From NCBI GenBank assembly GCA_040754255.1, contig JBFMDA010000028.1, positions 1 through 18,021 on the forward strand: a stretch of 18,021 bases of DNA, given 5' to 3'. The position numbers were made by a program, and so were the translations under genes. The notes under the pieces are model-generated. The model worked only from the letters and a program-made list of their open reading frames with translations, did no database searches and was not told the origin of the DNA. The stretch comes from SURF-25 sp040754255 (GTDB taxonomy: Bacteria > Omnitrophota > Gorgyraeia > Gygaellales > Profunditerraquicolaceae). Shown one piece after another: positions 1 through 7,220 of the stretch (positions within the stretch are counted from its first letter, which is position 1; each line of letters begins with the position of its first letter).

Positions 1-995
1 TGTAACGGATAACGCACGACAAAATCCTCCTCATTGATCAGGCGGTTGCGCCGGACTCTAATCTTATACTCGATAGCTGCCCCATCGCTTATTTCAGGAA
101 AAGATATAATAAAAACCCGCGCATTGCTGTAAAGAGGGAAATTCAGATACCTGGATACGTCGCGCAGGTGACGGCTCCCCACCTCCACAAACGTGCCGTC
201 GGGTTTTATGGTCCGCGCATATTCCAGTTCTACTTTCTCGTAGGTAGAATCGTAACCGACGTGCACCTCAGAGTAAGATTCCTTGCCGCGCTCATTAAGG
301 ACCTTGATGAGGTAGTGGAGCTGAAACGTCTGCGTATTTTCTTCGGTGACCTCAATTTTCTCATCGCTTAACAACACCAGTGCCCCTGCCTGGGGATACT
401 TTTCGGCAGGAGGTGCGTTTTGCAACAGCTGCGCGATACCTTGATCTTTATCCTGTATGATGTGCGCGCCTTTGGCTTCTTTTTCAATAAGGCTGAGCCG
501 CTGCAATGCAAAGGGCAGGAATTCTGGGGAAGCTACCTTGCGGTAAAGCGCAATCGCCTGGTCGAACAGATTGAGTTTTTCCGAAGCGAGCCCATAATAA
601 TAACGGTATTCGTCGTCGCTGGGCTCCTGTTTGCCGAATACCTCTAGCGCATCGGCAAAATCACCGATTCGGTAATACGCGATGCCCAGCAGTTTTTGCG
701 AGACGGCGGTTTCGGCACCCTTAAGCTGGGCTATCGCAGCCTTAAATTCCCCGTGGTCATAATACAACCTGCCCAATTCAAGCCGGAGTATTTCAGGAGC
801 CTTTGCCTGCGCAATCGCCCTGCGATAGTATGCGACTGCGTGCCGGTAAGATGCCTCTGCGTTTTTGCCATACATACGGGCCCGGGATATATCTGAATGC
901 AGTGCGCAGCCGGATAAGGCAAAAGACCAAAACAGCATGCTTAAAATCTTCTGTATAAAAACAGCTTTTGTATGTAACAGTGGTTCTTTTTTCAT
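1..995 (-). CDS. TPR-repeat lipoprotein with DUF3857 domain (C-terminus outside window)
   Basis: Open frame of 331 codons that runs off the left edge without a stop. The N-terminus has basic residues, a hydrophobic stretch and a lipobox (L-S-G-C, Cys30), so it is probably a lipoprotein facing the periplasm or outer membrane. Residues about 45-170 are helical repeats of TPR type, with recurring patterns such as A..YYR.A, LG.LYYD.G.F..A and GIAYYRIGDF.DAL. From about 195 the sequence matches DUF3857: I read KVLNERGKESYSEV, a YD..YEKVELEYAR stretch, then KPDGT and a later FPEISDGAAIEYKI. In this family a transglutaminase-like domain usually follows, which would lie outside the window (inference). 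The ATG overlaps the TGA of the exonuclease gene by 4 bp (ATGA), implying coupled translation. No substrate can be inferred. Confidence 0.85.
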   Translation of the reverse strand, partial: MKKEPLLHTKAVFIQKILSMLFWSFALSGCALHSDISRARMYGKNAEASYRHAVAYYRRAIAQAKAPEILRLELGRLYYDHGEFKAAIAQLKGAETAVSQKLLGIAYYRIGDFADALEVFGKQEPSDDEYRYYYGLASEKLNLFDQAIALYRKVASPEFLPFALQRLSLIEKEAKGAHIIQDKDQGIAQLLQNAPPAEKYPQAGALVLLSDEKIEVTEENTQTFQLHYLIKVLNERGKESYSEVHVGYDSTYEKVELEYARTIKPDGTFVEVGSRHLRDVSRYLNFPLYSNARVFIISFPEISDGAAIEYKIRVRRNRLINEEDFVVRYPL

Positions 996-1825
996 TTTCC
1001 TGTCTTGACCACCTCTAAATTGATAATATTATCTATCCTGAAGGTCCTCTCTTCGTTCCTTAAACAACAATGGCCTACTAAATACGCCCTGCCTTTGTCG
1101 CGGGTGACCTCCTTAGGGACCACCTGGCGCTCTGAAAGCGCAACCATCGCATTTGAAAGATATTGTATCTTAATTGCAAGCCCCAAGTCAATTGCTTCCT
1201 GTATCTTGGCTATCTTCTGTCCATTCACCTCTTCCCAGAGTTCAGAATTAACGCCAAAAAGGCTCACCAGATGCAGCGTATCCAGGACGCCTTTGGGCTT
1301 AAGGCGCGCAAGGAACTTCTCGAATACTTCAAGGGTAAGTTTCACATCGGAAAGCGCACGATGCTCTTGCATGTGTGTTGCGCCCATTTTCTCTGCAACA
1401 AACCACAGCGCGTAACGCTCAAGCCCGGGCAGCAACCTGCGCGCCATCTTAAGGACATCTACCACCATGCTTCCTTTCGGAAGCGTCAAACCAAGCCTGC
1501 CTAATTCACTGTTGATAAAACCTAGGTCGAATGCCGCGTTGTACGAACAGATACAGGCACCTTTTATAAACGCAAGAAAGCGAGGCATGACGTCTTTGGC
1601 TTCGGGAGCATTTTGAAGCATCTGCGGCGTAATCCTGTTGACCTCAAAAGCAGCATCCTGAATAGGCCTTTTCGGGTCGAGGAATGTCTCAAATTGCGCA
1701 ATTTCTTTTCCGGCCCTCCAGCGTATCGCTGCCAGCTCTACGATCCTGTCACCTGCTTCCGGGTTGAGCCCGGTGGTCTCGGTGTCGAATATAATAAATT
1801 CTGCTTCGTCTATTTTTTTATCCAT
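992..1825 (-). CDS. DnaQ-family 3'-5' exonuclease fused to a WYL-like domain
   Basis: 277-residue protein. Residues 10-170 are a DEDDh exonuclease: Exo I FDTETTGL (Asp14, Glu16), Exo II SYNAAFDLGF (Asn96, Asp100) and Exo III HRALSD (His155, Asp160). This is the fold of the DNA polymerase III epsilon subunit and related nucleases, which remove 3' nucleotides using two metal ions. Residues about 205-275 resemble a WYL domain: AIDLGLAIKIQYL, SERQVVPKEV, GRAYLVGHCCLRNEERTFRIDNI. WYL domains are ligand- or nucleic-acid-sensing modules of regulators, so the fusion suggests a regulated nuclease rather than the replicative proofreader. I chose the ATG at 1825, which overlaps the upstream stop by 8 bp; an in-frame TTG at 1840 adds five residues. 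Exonuclease assignment is firm, WYL assignment good, cellular role unknown. Confidence 0.88.
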   Translation of the reverse strand: MDKKIDEAEFIIFDTETTGLNPEAGDRIVELAAIRWRAGKEIAQFETFLDPKRPIQDAAFEVNRITPQMLQNAPEAKDVMPRFLAFIKGACICSYNAAFDLGFINSELGRLGLTLPKGSMVVDVLKMARRLLPGLERYALWFVAEKMGATHMQEHRALSDVKLTLEVFEKFLARLKPKGVLDTLHLVSLFGVNSELWEEVNGQKIAKIQEAIDLGLAIKIQYLSNAMVALSERQVVPKEVTRDKGRAYLVGHCCLRNEERTFRIDNIINLEVVKTGK

Positions 1826-2726
1826 GGTATCTGGTAACAATAAAACTCGGCGCGCACCGTAGAGGGCGGTACGAAAGCTTTACCTGCCTTAGACTCTCAA
1901 GCCCTGAATCATCCATAATATTGATGTACTCGTATTCGCTCAATTCTCGGCATAATTGCCTGAACATAAACTGGGCAAGACCCTTGTAATCCAGGTTGGC
2001 GATTTCATACGCGACGCAAAGTGTCTTTTGAGTAAGCGGGAATGCAAAGGTAAAGGCTTGCACCCTTCCTCCTATCTTTACTACACGTCCCAGGAACTTG
2101 AAATGGCGGAAATCCTTAAGGAGCACTTGCAGCGCGGAGTAGTTATCTTCAAGCATCGCCCGATACAGAGGGTCGGTATGGTCCTGCCTGCGGCCCGTCG
2201 CCCACTCCTCGTACAGGCGCAGGCACGCAGCCTTAAGCGCATCCGTATACGTAACGTACTCTATTCTATCGGTATGGGAAGTGAAATAATTGGCTGCCCA
2301 GCGTTTGGATTTAAAGGCATCGCCTTTTAAACCTGCCAAATCAGTCCTTTTGCAAACAAACTCAACTCCCTTTGCCTTTATCCGATAGGTATCAGGAGGA
2401 AATGCCGCAAGATCGGCTTCCTCGATATTCTCGATATGGGAAAACGCCGGGTTTTTATTGTACATATCCATCACAGAAAAAATTTTCTGCAGGCCCCCCT
2501 GCGGCATCTTCCGGCACAAAGGAGCAAGATACAAAAAGCAGCCTATTGCGTCTTTAAAAAATACGCACAGTGCCCCTGCGATAAGCGCCCAGCGGATTTC
2601 AAAAAGCCCCCTCCAGATATAGATATTCTCAAATGCATACACCGAAAGCTCATGCTGCGAAAAACGCAGGTGCTTCTCAAATACGCCCCTGTCTTTAAGC
2701 TTCAATTCCCTGAGTGCAACTTTCAT
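1818..2726 (-). CDS. DUF2156 / phosphatidylglycerol-lysyltransferase C-terminal-like acyltransferase
   Basis: 302 residues from the ATG at 2726, which overlaps the preceding TGA by 4 bp; a longer reading from 2771 would intrude into that gene. The sequence follows the DUF2156 (LPG_synthase_C) pattern: an N-terminal half with E.SVYAFENIYIWR, then a C-terminal GNAT-like half with VVKIGGRVQAFTFAF, YEIANLDYKGLAQFMFRQLC, YINIMDD.GLE.LRQ.KLSY and RPL. There is no N-terminal flippase domain as in full-length MprF, so it is probably soluble, although residues about 60-100 are rather hydrophobic. Full-length relatives move an amino acid from aminoacyl-tRNA to phosphatidylglycerol; whether this short form does the same is unknown. 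Its neighbour two genes upstream is a tRNA-binding protein, which makes an aminoacyl-tRNA-dependent reaction plausible. Confidence 0.8.
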   Translation of the reverse strand: MKVALRELKLKDRGVFEKHLRFSQHELSVYAFENIYIWRGLFEIRWALIAGALCVFFKDAIGCFLYLAPLCRKMPQGGLQKIFSVMDMYNKNPAFSHIENIEEADLAAFPPDTYRIKAKGVEFVCKRTDLAGLKGDAFKSKRWAANYFTSHTDRIEYVTYTDALKAACLRLYEEWATGRRQDHTDPLYRAMLEDNYSALQVLLKDFRHFKFLGRVVKIGGRVQAFTFAFPLTQKTLCVAYEIANLDYKGLAQFMFRQLCRELSEYEYINIMDDSGLESLRQVKLSYRPLRCAPSFIVTRYHG

Positions 2727-3193
2727 GTAAGCGAAAAAAGTTCTTTGAGGTTTACTGCGTCGGGATAGCACCCTGCGATATGGACATTATCTTTGAGTAA
2801 CGCCAGATATGGCCCGGTCAGAAACAGTTTTGCAAGATAGGCGGCATACGAACTGAATTTTTTGCTATGTATGGTTTTTTGCACAAAAGGGCAATGGGTA
2901 TCCACTGCCAGGACCACCTTGTTGCCGAAACGGTTGAGCAAAAAAGGATACAGCCGGCATTCAAAAGGCCGCGTTGCATACTCAAGGCATTTATTTTTAC
3001 AGGGCATAAAAAAGACGCATACATACGGCTGGTGCGCAGAGGCAGGGATAAGCGGAAGGTCATACGCGGCAAGGCGTAGCCTCTTTTTCTCTTCTTTCAG
3101 CAAGCGCACAGACCATACGCTTTTAGCCTCCGCAAAGCGGCAACACCCCTGGCAGGAAAGGCAGATTTTTTGGGGAACGAATTGTTTGATCAT
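2723..3193 (-). CDS. YkgJ-family cysteine-cluster (putative zinc/iron-chelating) protein
   Basis: 156-residue cytosolic protein with the family hallmarks: an N-terminal C-x2-C-x2-CC cluster (Cys11, 14, 17, 18), further cysteines at 59, 65, 69, 79 and 101, and the diagnostic RPFECRLYPF segment at 75-84. The spacing matches the YkgJ/UPF0153 group, thought to bind zinc or an iron-sulfur cluster; biochemical function is not established for the family. It starts with ATG inside the end of the preceding gene (ATGA overlap, 3190-3193) and ends inside the start of the DUF2156 gene (ATGA overlap, 2723-2726). These three products are therefore translated as a coupled set and may act together. Family assignment is confident; role is not. 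Confidence 0.85.
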   Translation of the reverse strand: MIKQFVPQKICLSCQGCCRFAEAKSVWSVRLLKEEKKRLRLAAYDLPLIPASAHQPYVCVFFMPCKNKCLEYATRPFECRLYPFLLNRFGNKVVLAVDTHCPFVQKTIHSKKFSSYAAYLAKLFLTGPYLALLKDNVHIAGCYPDAVNLKELFSLT

Positions 3194-3513
3194 TTTACCG
3201 TACTGCCCAATGCCACTTTTCTCTCCGGCATAATGACGCGGATGCCGCTCTCGTCGGAAGCCGCAAGGACCATCCCGTTGCTCTCAACGCCCCGAAAGAG
3301 CGCCGGTACAAGGTTGGCGACAACCACCACCTGCTTGCCAACAAGTTCTTCTTTCGTATAGGAATTTTTTATCCCTGCCACCACCTGCCTTGTCATGCCT
3401 TCCCCCGCGTCAAGGGTAATCACATATAGCCTGTCGGCATTAGGATGGTCATTTACTTCTTTAATTTCCGCCACCTTTAATTCTAATTTCCTGAATTCTT
3501 CGATAGTAATCAT
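3190..3513 (-). CDS. Free-standing tRNA-binding OB-fold protein (MetRS C-terminal / Trbp111-like)
   Basis: 107 residues that resemble the C-terminal tRNA-binding appendage of methionyl-tRNA synthetase and the stand-alone proteins Trbp111/CsaA: I..F.KLELKVAEIKEV, HPNADRLYVITLD, QVVAGI, Y..EELVGKQVVVVANL.PA and a GVESNGMVLAA turn. Members dimerise and bind tRNA non-specifically by shape. There is no synthetase catalytic domain next to it, so it is a separate gene here; it could still supply this domain in trans to a MetRS encoded elsewhere. A clear AAGGAG lies 7 nt before the ATG, overlapping the end of the barrel gene, so it can be translated strongly and independently. It heads the overlapping set with the YkgJ-like and DUF2156 genes. 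Confidence 0.9.
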   Translation of the reverse strand: MITIEEFRKLELKVAEIKEVNDHPNADRLYVITLDAGEGMTRQVVAGIKNSYTKEELVGKQVVVVANLVPALFRGVESNGMVLAASDESGIRVIMPERKVALGSTVK

Positions 3514-3526
3514 GCGCTACTCCTTG

Positions 3527-5047
3527 CTAAAAGGTGATTTCTACTGCCAGTTCCAGTTGAAACGCAGGATCTGCGCTGCCATCTCCCCTGACAAACGGGC
3601 TCAAGAGGCTTCCTGCGGCATCGTCTCTGTGCTCCTTATAATACCTCCCGGGAATAAAATACCCGCCCAACACACTGACCAATACTTCTTTTGTTGCCTG
3701 GTAATCAATGTATATGTCCGCTTCATACCCTAATTCACGCGATAAATATCGTGCCTGGCCGTCTAATGTCCCCACCGGGCGTGTAAATGACCTCAGATAA
3801 AACCCGTAGAGTCCGACGGTAAGCTTATCTGTGGCATTATAATCAAACCCTACGGAAGGCATAATCAGATTATCGAGGTCGGAGGAGGCAAAGGTCCCCG
3901 GCCTGGGAACGCCGTAATTGAGGCCGTAACCCGCCCCGCTGGCGACAATAGGCCGTAAATCAGTATGGCAATGTCCCAGCGAATCGCCCAGATTATTATT
4001 GAGGGGAGAAAAACAGCTGAATGCGCGGTTTTTACTGCCGGCTACAGTGCTGTCCTGAGCCATTTCAGGGGTTACCTTGTTACCCGAAGAAATAAGGATG
4101 CCCGCAGTCGGGATAAACTTATTCAGCATGTAATCTATGTCTGCGTAGAACAAGTAGCCGGTATGTGCGATATCTTTGTACGCCGGGTCTGCGCTTTGTG
4201 CCTCTCCGAAGTTATGCGCAAACTCCGTCCTGAACACATATGCCTTATCTTCCCTGGTGAAGCCCAGACCGAATGTCCCCAGGATATCTCTCTTTACCGG
4301 TGTAGTGAATTTATTATTCCTTTTGCCGGAAGAAGTATAATCCGACAACACCCCTACATAGGGCCAAAAGGTGTTTTCATCCGCAGTATATTTTAAATCC
4401 GCGGCAAAAAAATTTGAGGCGTTGTGGTTATATACCACGCCCTGCTCTTCGTCCTGGCGGATGCGCGGGCCTAAATGATTTTTGTACACAACGTCGGGGC
4501 GGCAATAATAAAACCGCCACGACAAATGCTCCGATTCCTTATAAAGGGACGCTCCGAAATTTTCGTAACTTCCGTTTAGGCTAAGGCCGTTTCCCACCGC
4601 ATAGGTATAAAGCCCCGTCTTAAGCCTGGCTATGCCGGACAACGGCATATCTATCCAAAATTCTTCCACCTGCGGCAGGAGCTCGTCGTTACGGTACCGC
4701 TCGATTATTCCGCCGCTGGTCATTAGTGCATTATGCACAAACAGCGGCGCATCGTAGTCTGTGGGGCCGTTGCGTTCTAATTTCAAATACAGCTTCGGCC
4801 CTTCGTTCTTGAATTCAAGGAGCGTACCTATGCTATAATCGATACCCAGGTAGGTTGTCTTATCATCGCGGTTGCTACTGTCTAAATCCACCGTATTGCT
4901 GAAACTGACCAAGTCATTCCTAAAGTAACCCTGTAGAGAGAGGAGTACGCTCTCTGACTCATAGAGCGGGCCTGCGTAACCGGGCAAAGGCAGGCATACT
5001 ACACCACACAACGCCCCTGCCAACATTATATCTTTGCGTACGCGCAT
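3527..5047 (-). CDS. Putative outer-membrane beta-barrel protein (porin-like)
   Basis: 506 residues from the ATG at 5047; an in-frame TTG at 5083 would add 12 residues and overlap the DUF502 gene. Residues 1-25 form a signal peptide (basic start, hydrophobic core, cleavage near GYA). The rest is rich in alternating polar/aromatic segments such as TYLGIDYSIGTLLEF, KLYLKLERN, KLTVGLYGFYLR and VLVSVLGGYF, and it ends in the Phe typical of barrels recognised by the BAM machinery (AVEITF). Length and style suggest a 16-18-stranded porin or exporter, perhaps of the alginate-export type, but I do not recognise a named family. It follows DUF502 by 10 bp and precedes the tRNA-binding gene by 13 bp. 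A role in phosphate uptake cannot be claimed from the sequence. Confidence 0.72.
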   Translation of the reverse strand: MRVRKDIMLAGALCGVVCLPLPGYAGPLYESESVLLSLQGYFRNDLVSFSNTVDLDSSNRDDKTTYLGIDYSIGTLLEFKNEGPKLYLKLERNGPTDYDAPLFVHNALMTSGGIIERYRNDELLPQVEEFWIDMPLSGIARLKTGLYTYAVGNGLSLNGSYENFGASLYKESEHLSWRFYYCRPDVVYKNHLGPRIRQDEEQGVVYNHNASNFFAADLKYTADENTFWPYVGVLSDYTSSGKRNNKFTTPVKRDILGTFGLGFTREDKAYVFRTEFAHNFGEAQSADPAYKDIAHTGYLFYADIDYMLNKFIPTAGILISSGNKVTPEMAQDSTVAGSKNRAFSCFSPLNNNLGDSLGHCHTDLRPIVASGAGYGLNYGVPRPGTFASSDLDNLIMPSVGFDYNATDKLTVGLYGFYLRSFTRPVGTLDGQARYLSRELGYEADIYIDYQATKEVLVSVLGGYFIPGRYYKEHRDDAAGSLLSPFVRGDGSADPAFQLELAVEITF

Positions 5048-5057
5048 ATGATTTTGC

Positions 5058-5714
5058 TTACGGTTCTTTTGCGGGCGGCTCAAGGGAATCGGAGGGATTA
5101 AGCACCCCGACGGAAATAATCAACTTCATTGCGTCCTGAATACTTATATCGAGCATGATTACGTCTTTGCGGGGGACAAACACAATGATGCCGGAAGTAG
5201 GATTAGGGGCAATAGGCACGATAACATTCAACAGGTCCTGGCCTGTCTTCTTCTGCGCCTCTTCAAAACCTTTATTGGTGATAAAAGCGAGTGTCCAATT
5301 GCCCTTAAAGGGATATTCGATTAACACCGCTTTTTTAAACGCGAGGTTCTCCTTTGAAAACAAAATAGAGACCACCTGTTTCAGCGAGGGGTAAATGATA
5401 TTGAGCAACGGAAAACGGCTGATGGATTTGTCAAAAAACCGGTGCAGCCCCTTGCCCGCAAGAAGCGTGCCTGTGAAACCTACGAAAATAATTATCAGTA
5501 AAAACAGAAACAGCCCTAAGCCGGGGATATAAAAACCCCAGCGCTCCTGGACATAGATATTGATAAACTTGCCCAAGATGCCGTCTACAAAACCAAAAAG
5601 TATGTAGAGTATATAGAGGCTTAAAAATACCGGAAGGGTAATCAGGAGGCCGGCGAAGAAATAATTGCGCAGCCGGCTGGTTAACTTAACCTGCTTCTTT
5701 TCTTGGCTCTCCAT
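5058..5714 (-). CDS. DUF502 family inner-membrane protein
   Basis: 218 residues with two strong transmembrane segments (about 17-40 and 60-82) separated by a short loop containing PGLGL. A conserved soluble part follows: FFDKSISRFPLLNIIYPSLKQ, AVLIEYP..G.WTLAFIT, then NPTSGIIVFVPRKDVIMLDIS and a final MKLIISVGVLNP. That order is characteristic of DUF502 proteins, which are widespread in bacteria and plants but have no settled function. It starts the downstream minus-strand cluster, 79 bp after phoU ends, so it may have its own promoter or be read through from the pst operon. No Shine-Dalgarno sequence is visible before the ATG. Confidence 0.85.
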   Translation of the reverse strand: MESQEKKQVKLTSRLRNYFFAGLLITLPVFLSLYILYILFGFVDGILGKFINIYVQERWGFYIPGLGLFLFLLIIIFVGFTGTLLAGKGLHRFFDKSISRFPLLNIIYPSLKQVVSILFSKENLAFKKAVLIEYPFKGNWTLAFITNKGFEEAQKKTGQDLLNVIVPIAPNPTSGIIVFVPRKDVIMLDISIQDAMKLIISVGVLNPSDSLEPPAKEP

Positions 5715-5722
5715 AGTGTATT

Positions 5723-5751
5723 AATGTAACACAGAAAGTCTTGCGAAGCAA
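5723..5751 (-). promoter_or_regulatory. Possible sigma-70-type promoter for the DUF502 cluster
   Basis: On the minus strand TTGCTT (5746-5751) and TACATT (5723-5728) are separated by 17 bp, with TGT in front of the -10 (extended -10). Each hexamer matches consensus at 4 of 6 positions. It lies in the 79-bp gap after phoU and would give a 5' leader of only a few bases before the ATG at 5714, which fits the lack of a Shine-Dalgarno sequence. A weak call made by eye. Confidence 0.3.
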
Positions 5752-5793
5752 ACAAAATAGGATGGTGTTTTTAGCGGATTGTCCCTTCTATGG

Positions 5794-6459
5794 CTATAGC
5801 TCCTGAGGCCGGTGCTTGACTACCTTGGCTTCCACCATATAGATAACGTCTTCTGCGATATTGGTTGCATGGTCGCAGATGCGTTCAAGGTGCCGGGCAA
5901 TGAGCAAGAGGGGCACGGCGCGGTCAGCGGTTTTACCGTCGCGCGTCATATAATCGTTGACCAGTTCCCGCTGGACTTCATTACGAAGTGAATCTGCCTG
6001 GGGATCAGAGAGGACAACTTTTCTTGCCAACTCTACGTTCCTGTTGATAAAGGCATCGATGGCATCTTTGACCATCTGTTGCGCGATAGAAGAAAGTTTG
6101 GGGATATCAATGAGGGGCTTCAGCAACGGCTTGTCTGCTACCTCAAGGACGCGTTGCGAAATATCAACTGCTAAGTCGGCAATGCGTTCGAGTTCCGCAT
6201 TGATCTTCATGCCGATGGTGACAAAACGTAAATCGCCGGCCAGTGGCTGATAGCGGGCAATGAGATCAACGCAACGTTCGTCAATTACAAGTTCCAGTTC
6301 ATCAACGCGACTGTCAGCATCTATCACCTCCTGGGCAAGCGCTTTATCGCGGTTTTTCAGTGCTTCAACTGACTTAAATATCGCTTCCTGGGCGAGCACG
6401 CCCATCGTTAGTACTTCTTTGTGTAATTCTTTTAATTCATCGTCAAAATGGCGCTGCAT
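5794..6459 (-). CDS. phoU: Phosphate transport/signalling regulator PhoU
   Basis: 221 residues, the usual PhoU length, forming two related three-helix repeats. Each carries the metal-binding signature: ERIADLAVDISQRV in the first half and ERICDHATNIAEDV in the second. The N-terminus RHFDDELKELHKEVLTMG is also typical. PhoU links Pst transporter activity to the PhoR kinase and keeps the Pho response off when phosphate is plentiful. It is the last gene of the pst operon, 9 bp after the second pstB. The gap between TAG and ATG is a run of seven G that doubles as the ribosome binding site. Identification is secure. Confidence 0.96.
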   Translation of the reverse strand: MQRHFDDELKELHKEVLTMGVLAQEAIFKSVEALKNRDKALAQEVIDADSRVDELELVIDERCVDLIARYQPLAGDLRFVTIGMKINAELERIADLAVDISQRVLEVADKPLLKPLIDIPKLSSIAQQMVKDAIDAFINRNVELARKVVLSDPQADSLRNEVQRELVNDYMTRDGKTADRAVPLLLIARHLERICDHATNIAEDVIYMVEAKVVKHRPQEL

Positions 6460-6468
6460 TGGCCCCCC

Positions 6469-7218
6469 CTATCCGTATTTGCCGGTTATATAATCTTCCG
6501 TGCGCTTGTCTTTCGGTTTCGTAAAGACGTCTTCGGTCTTTGCGAATTCTACCAGTTCCCCCAACAACATAAAACCCGCGTCATCGGAAACGCGTGCTGC
6601 CTGCTGCATATTGTGCGTCACGATTATTATAGTATAATTTTTCTTAAGCTCCCGCATTAATTCTTCTATCCTTTGGGTCGCTTGAGGATCCAAGGTAGAG
6701 CAAGGCTCATCCATAAGCACAATGTCCGGCTGCACTGCAATGAGCCTGGCAATACAGAGCCTCTGTTTTTGTTCTAAGGAAAGCCCCATCGCCGACTCGT
6801 TGAGCCTGTCTTTTAATTCATCCCACAACAATACCGACTCTAAGCTTTGCTGCACCACTTCATCGAGGGCGCCCTTACTCATCGCACCGTGTATCCGCTG
6901 GCCAAATACAATATTTTCATACACCGAAAGCGGGAAGGGATTGGGCCTCTGGAACACCATGCCTACCTGCTTGCGCAAGGACACAAGGTCTGCTGCGTGG
7001 TCAATGATATTGACCCCGTCTATGAAGACTTCGCCTGACGTACGCACGCCTTCAATGAGGTCATTCATGCGGTTGAACACGCGCAGCAAAGTTGACTTGC
7101 CGCAACCCGAAGGGCCTATGATTGCCGTAATGCGCTTTTCCTGGAAAGCGACATTCACTTCTTTAAGCGCCTGAAATGTCCCGTACCAAAGGTTAAGGTT
7201 TTTGGTTTCAATCTTCAT
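6469..7218 (-). CDS. pstB: Phosphate ABC transporter ATPase PstB, second copy (degenerate signature motif)
   Basis: 249-residue cytoplasmic ATPase of PstSCAB. Walker A GPSGCGKST, Q-loop GMVFQRPNPFP, Walker B IVLMDEPCSTLD and the switch IVTHNMQQAARVSD are canonical PstB. The signature motif is not: where PstB normally reads LSGGQQQRL this protein has LSLEQKQRL (Leu146-Gln150, codons 6769-6783). The signature of one subunit completes the ATP site formed by Walker A/B of the other, so this protein offers a poor signature to its partner while having a good Walker face itself. It begins 2 bp after the other pstB, whose defects are complementary. Together they probably form an obligate heterodimer. 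The PstB C-terminus (F..P.D.RTEDYITGKYG) is intact, so this is not a decaying pseudogene. Confidence 0.94.
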   Translation of the reverse strand: MKIETKNLNLWYGTFQALKEVNVAFQEKRITAIIGPSGCGKSTLLRVFNRMNDLIEGVRTSGEVFIDGVNIIDHAADLVSLRKQVGMVFQRPNPFPLSVYENIVFGQRIHGAMSKGALDEVVQQSLESVLLWDELKDRLNESAMGLSLEQKQRLCIARLIAVQPDIVLMDEPCSTLDPQATQRIEELMRELKKNYTIIIVTHNMQQAARVSDDAGFMLLGELVEFAKTEDVFTKPKDKRTEDYITGKYG

Positions 7219-7220
7219 GT

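Noticed and set aside
168..896. Several plus-strand frames of 66-75 codons
   Set aside because: Opposite-strand shadows of the lipoprotein gene, without ribosome sites or recognisable domains.
731..922. 63-codon minus-strand frame
   Set aside because: It lies in a different frame over the TPR/DUF3857 lipoprotein gene, whose frame is supported by a signal peptide, lipobox and domain matches.
5715..5793. Terminator after phoU
   Set aside because: Only a tiny TTGC-TTC-GCAA hairpin without a T-tract is present; no convincing terminator can be called.
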